Below are positions 62,126 to 64,000 of a stretch of 64,000 nucleotides of DNA, one piece after another (positions within the stretch are counted from its first letter, which is position 1; each line of letters starts with the position of its first letter). The stretch is taken from positions 124,001-188,000 of the forward strand of contig NC_047497.1 in assembly GCF_002079055.1 (NCBI RefSeq). The letters run 5' to 3'. The position numbers were made by a program, and so were the translations under genes. This DNA is from Saccharomyces paradoxus (Eukaryota > Ascomycota > Saccharomycetes > Saccharomycetales > Saccharomycetaceae). The notes under the pieces were generated by a model. That model saw only the letters and a program-made list of their open reading frames with translations, had not been told where the DNA came from and did no database searches.

Positions 62126-64000
62126 ATGAAGCGCAAAGAGGTTTTAAATGTCTCTGGAAGGATGCAGAGCAACAACGACGAAAAAAAGAATAACAATACA
62201 GCGACAGGAGGCAGCAACGGAATCTCGCATGCATCTGACTCACCTTTAACGGACGCCAGCGATGGTAATAGTAACAGTAATAGCAGAAGCAGAAGCAGGA
62301 GCAGAAAATCTAGTGGAGCTACAGGCGGTCTGCTGAAAAAGCCACCACTACTTGTAAACAATGAAGCGGTGCATGCTAGCGTACCCGCCGCGTCACACAA
62401 TACCGCCAACAACGGTACGCTTGACGTGAGCATAAACAATCCTGACCCACAGGTAGTAGATGCTGTGGCACGCCACTTGATAAGAAACCCGACTAACAGC
62501 CTACATTTGCAAGGAGGGGACATCACAAGAGATTTGTACAAGTGGACAAACGAACACCCTTCGTCTCCATCGCAGTACCAGTACCCGAATCAGCCTGCGC
62601 TTTCCACCTCAATACCTTCACAGGCACCCTCATTCTCGAATCGTAAAAGATCTATGAGTTTTTCTGCCGCTTCTATAGCGTCATCATCTCACCTCAATAA
62701 CAACCCAGAGGCGAATGCGAATCCTCTGGCGGGAATAGGCCTGGCACCCGCGCCGATGACACACGAAGAAATCAGGGCTCCTGGCGGGTTCAGAAGATCT
62801 TTCATAATACAGAAACACAGGAAACACAATGTCGATGCACCTATACCGAATTTCTTCACTAGGAACTTTATCGAATTTTTGACCTTGTATGGCCACTTTG
62901 CTGGTGAAGATTTGTCGGAAGAAGAGGAAGAGGAAGAAACTGAAGAAGAGCCAGAGGAGGAAGCTTTGGAAACGGAAAGCACCCAGCTGATTTCTCGTGA
63001 ACATGGGCGCCATCCTCACAAATCATCTACAGTGAAAGCAGTGCTGCTCCTGTTGAAGTCGTTTGTTGGGACAGGTGTGCTTTTCCTACCCAAGGCTTTT
63101 CATAATGGCGGTTGGGGGTTTAGTGCTCTTTGCCTGCTCTCGTGTGCCCTCATTTCTTATGGATGCTTCGTATCATTGATTACCACCAAGGACAAAGTAG
63201 GCGTAGATGGGTACGGTGACATGGGTCGGATACTTTATGGGCCCAAGATGAAATTCGCCATTCTTTCATCCATCGCCTTGTCACAAATCGGCTTCTCTGC
63301 TGCATATACAGTCTTCACTGCAACTAATTTGCAGGTTTTTTGTGAGAATTTCTTCCATTTGAAACCGGGCAGCATCAATCTAGCCACCTATATCTTTGCG
63401 CAAGTGCTCGTCTTTGTCCCACTATCTTTGACAAGAAACATTGCAAAGTTGAGTGGGACCGCGTTGATAGCAGACCTGTTTATTCTATTGGGATTGGTGT
63501 ATGTTTACGTTTACTCCATTTATTACATCACTGTCAATGGTGTTGCATCCGATACAATGCTCATGTTCAATAAGGCGGACTGGTCCTTGTTCATCGGTAC
63601 TGCCATATTCACCTTTGAAGGGATAGGTCTACTTATCCCCATTCAGGAGTCAATGAAACACCCGAACCATTTCCGGCCATCGTTGTCCGCGGTGATGTGT
63701 ATTGTAGCAGTGATTTTCATATCGTGTGGCCTCTTATGCTACGCAGCTTTCGGATCAGATGTTAAGACTGTTGTTTTATTGAATTTTCCGCAGGATACTC
63801 CCTATACTCTTACTGTTCAACTACTGTATGCATTAGCCATTTTGTTATCTACGCCGCTGCAGTTATTTCCCGCGATACGTATTTTGGAAAATTGGACTTT
63901 TCCCTCAAATGCATCTGGTAAATACAACTCGAAAGTCAAATGGTTAAAGAACTATTTTCGTTGCGCTATTGTCGTTTTGACATCCATCCTCGCATGGGTA
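62126..64000 (+). CDS. AVT3: AVT3, vacuolar amino-acid exporter (first 625 codons; cut by the right edge)
   Basis: Avt3 belongs to the AAAP/SLC36-like family and exports neutral amino acids from the vacuole. The long hydrophilic N-terminus (about 1-300) is Ser-, Asn- and Arg-rich and contains an acidic Glu run (EEEEEEETEEEPEEEA). The transporter core then begins with STVKAVLLLLKSFVGTGVLFLP, the conserved first helix, and about nine membrane segments are visible before the sequence ends within SILAWV. The start MKRKEVLNVSG at 62126 aligns with the S. cerevisiae start (YKL146W, 692 aa), so about 70 residues are missing. Confidence 0.95.
   Translation, partial: MKRKEVLNVSGRMQSNNDEKKNNNTATGGSNGISHASDSPLTDASDGNSNSNSRSRSRSRKSSGATGGLLKKPPLLVNNEAVHASVPAASHNTANNGTLDVSINNPDPQVVDAVARHLIRNPTNSLHLQGGDITRDLYKWTNEHPSSPSQYQYPNQPALSTSIPSQAPSFSNRKRSMSFSAASIASSSHLNNNPEANANPLAGIGLAPAPMTHEEIRAPGGFRRSFIIQKHRKHNVDAPIPNFFTRNFIEFLTLYGHFAGEDLSEEEEEEETEEEPEEEALETESTQLISREHGRHPHKSSTVKAVLLLLKSFVGTGVLFLPKAFHNGGWGFSALCLLSCALISYGCFVSLITTKDKVGVDGYGDMGRILYGPKMKFAILSSIALSQIGFSAAYTVFTATNLQVFCENFFHLKPGSINLATYIFAQVLVFVPLSLTRNIAKLSGTALIADLFILLGLVYVYVYSIYYITVNGVASDTMLMFNKADWSLFIGTAIFTFEGIGLLIPIQESMKHPNHFRPSLSAVMCIVAVIFISCGLLCYAAFGSDVKTVVLLNFPQDTPYTLTVQLLYALAILLSTPLQLFPAIRILENWTFPSNASGKYNSKVKWLKNYFRCAIVVLTSILAWV

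Overview
The window is yeast nuclear DNA from the Saccharomyces sensu stricto group. Gene order and orientation match the left arm of S. cerevisiae chromosome XI from YKL179C to YKL146W with no break that I can see. The evidence is AT-rich compact spacing, two spliced genes with GTATGT and TACTAAC signals (APE2 and RPS27A), two tRNA genes flanked by Ty LTR relics, and 30 protein genes (two cut by the window edges), nearly all recognisable one by one. Conserved proteins such as GPM1, SDH1 and RPS27A are almost identical to the S. cerevisiae sequences I remember. Fast-evolving ones (KDX1, the NNK1 N-terminus, the APE2 presequence) differ clearly, so this is more likely a sister species than S. 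cerevisiae itself. I cannot name the species without alignment.

Layout: 0-10.3 kb holds COY1 (cut by the left edge), the a-factor receptor STE3, LST4, the vacuolar zinc exporter ZRT3 and the polyamine transporter TPO5. 10.6-23.8 kb holds SNU114 (splicing), EBP2 (ribosome biogenesis), NNK1, MRPL38, KKQ8, MRP49 and the PKA subunit TPK3. A 2.3 kb gene-poor gap and MCD4 (GPI synthesis) follow. 29.2-30.3 kb is a tRNA-Glu gene with nested LTR relics of three Ty families. 31.1-36.3 kb is a three-gene PIR cell-wall cluster (PIR1, PIR3 and a third gene resembling CIS3/PIR4). Next come YKL162C, the MAPK-like KDX1, a 2.7 kb gene-poor gap, ELF1, RCN1, spliced APE2, spliced RPS27A, RSM22 and SRP102. 52.3-53.6 kb is a tRNA-Arg(UCU) gene with another pile of delta and tau LTRs. 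The window ends with GPM1, NNR2, MCR1, DBR1, SDH1 and AVT3 (cut by the right edge).

The genes form no operon-like pathway, but some are related. KKQ8, TPK3 and the PIR cluster form a whole-genome-duplication block whose partner on chromosome X carries HAL5, TPK1 and PIR5-HSP150-CIS3. KDX1 and the PIR genes both belong to cell-wall-stress biology. The most notable observations are an apparently intact CIS3-type third PIR gene that I recall as absent from S. cerevisiae at this locus; a KDX1 reading frame with a 75-residue SLT2-like tail missing from S. cerevisiae; PIR3 with exactly seven extra 54-bp repeats and signs of gene conversion with its neighbours; a 56-codon frame with an N-myristoylation start; an in-frame ATG at the APE2 3' splice site that could give a cytosolic isoform; and palindromic or nested LTR structures at both tRNA genes. 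Comparisons with S. cerevisiae are from memory, not from a search.
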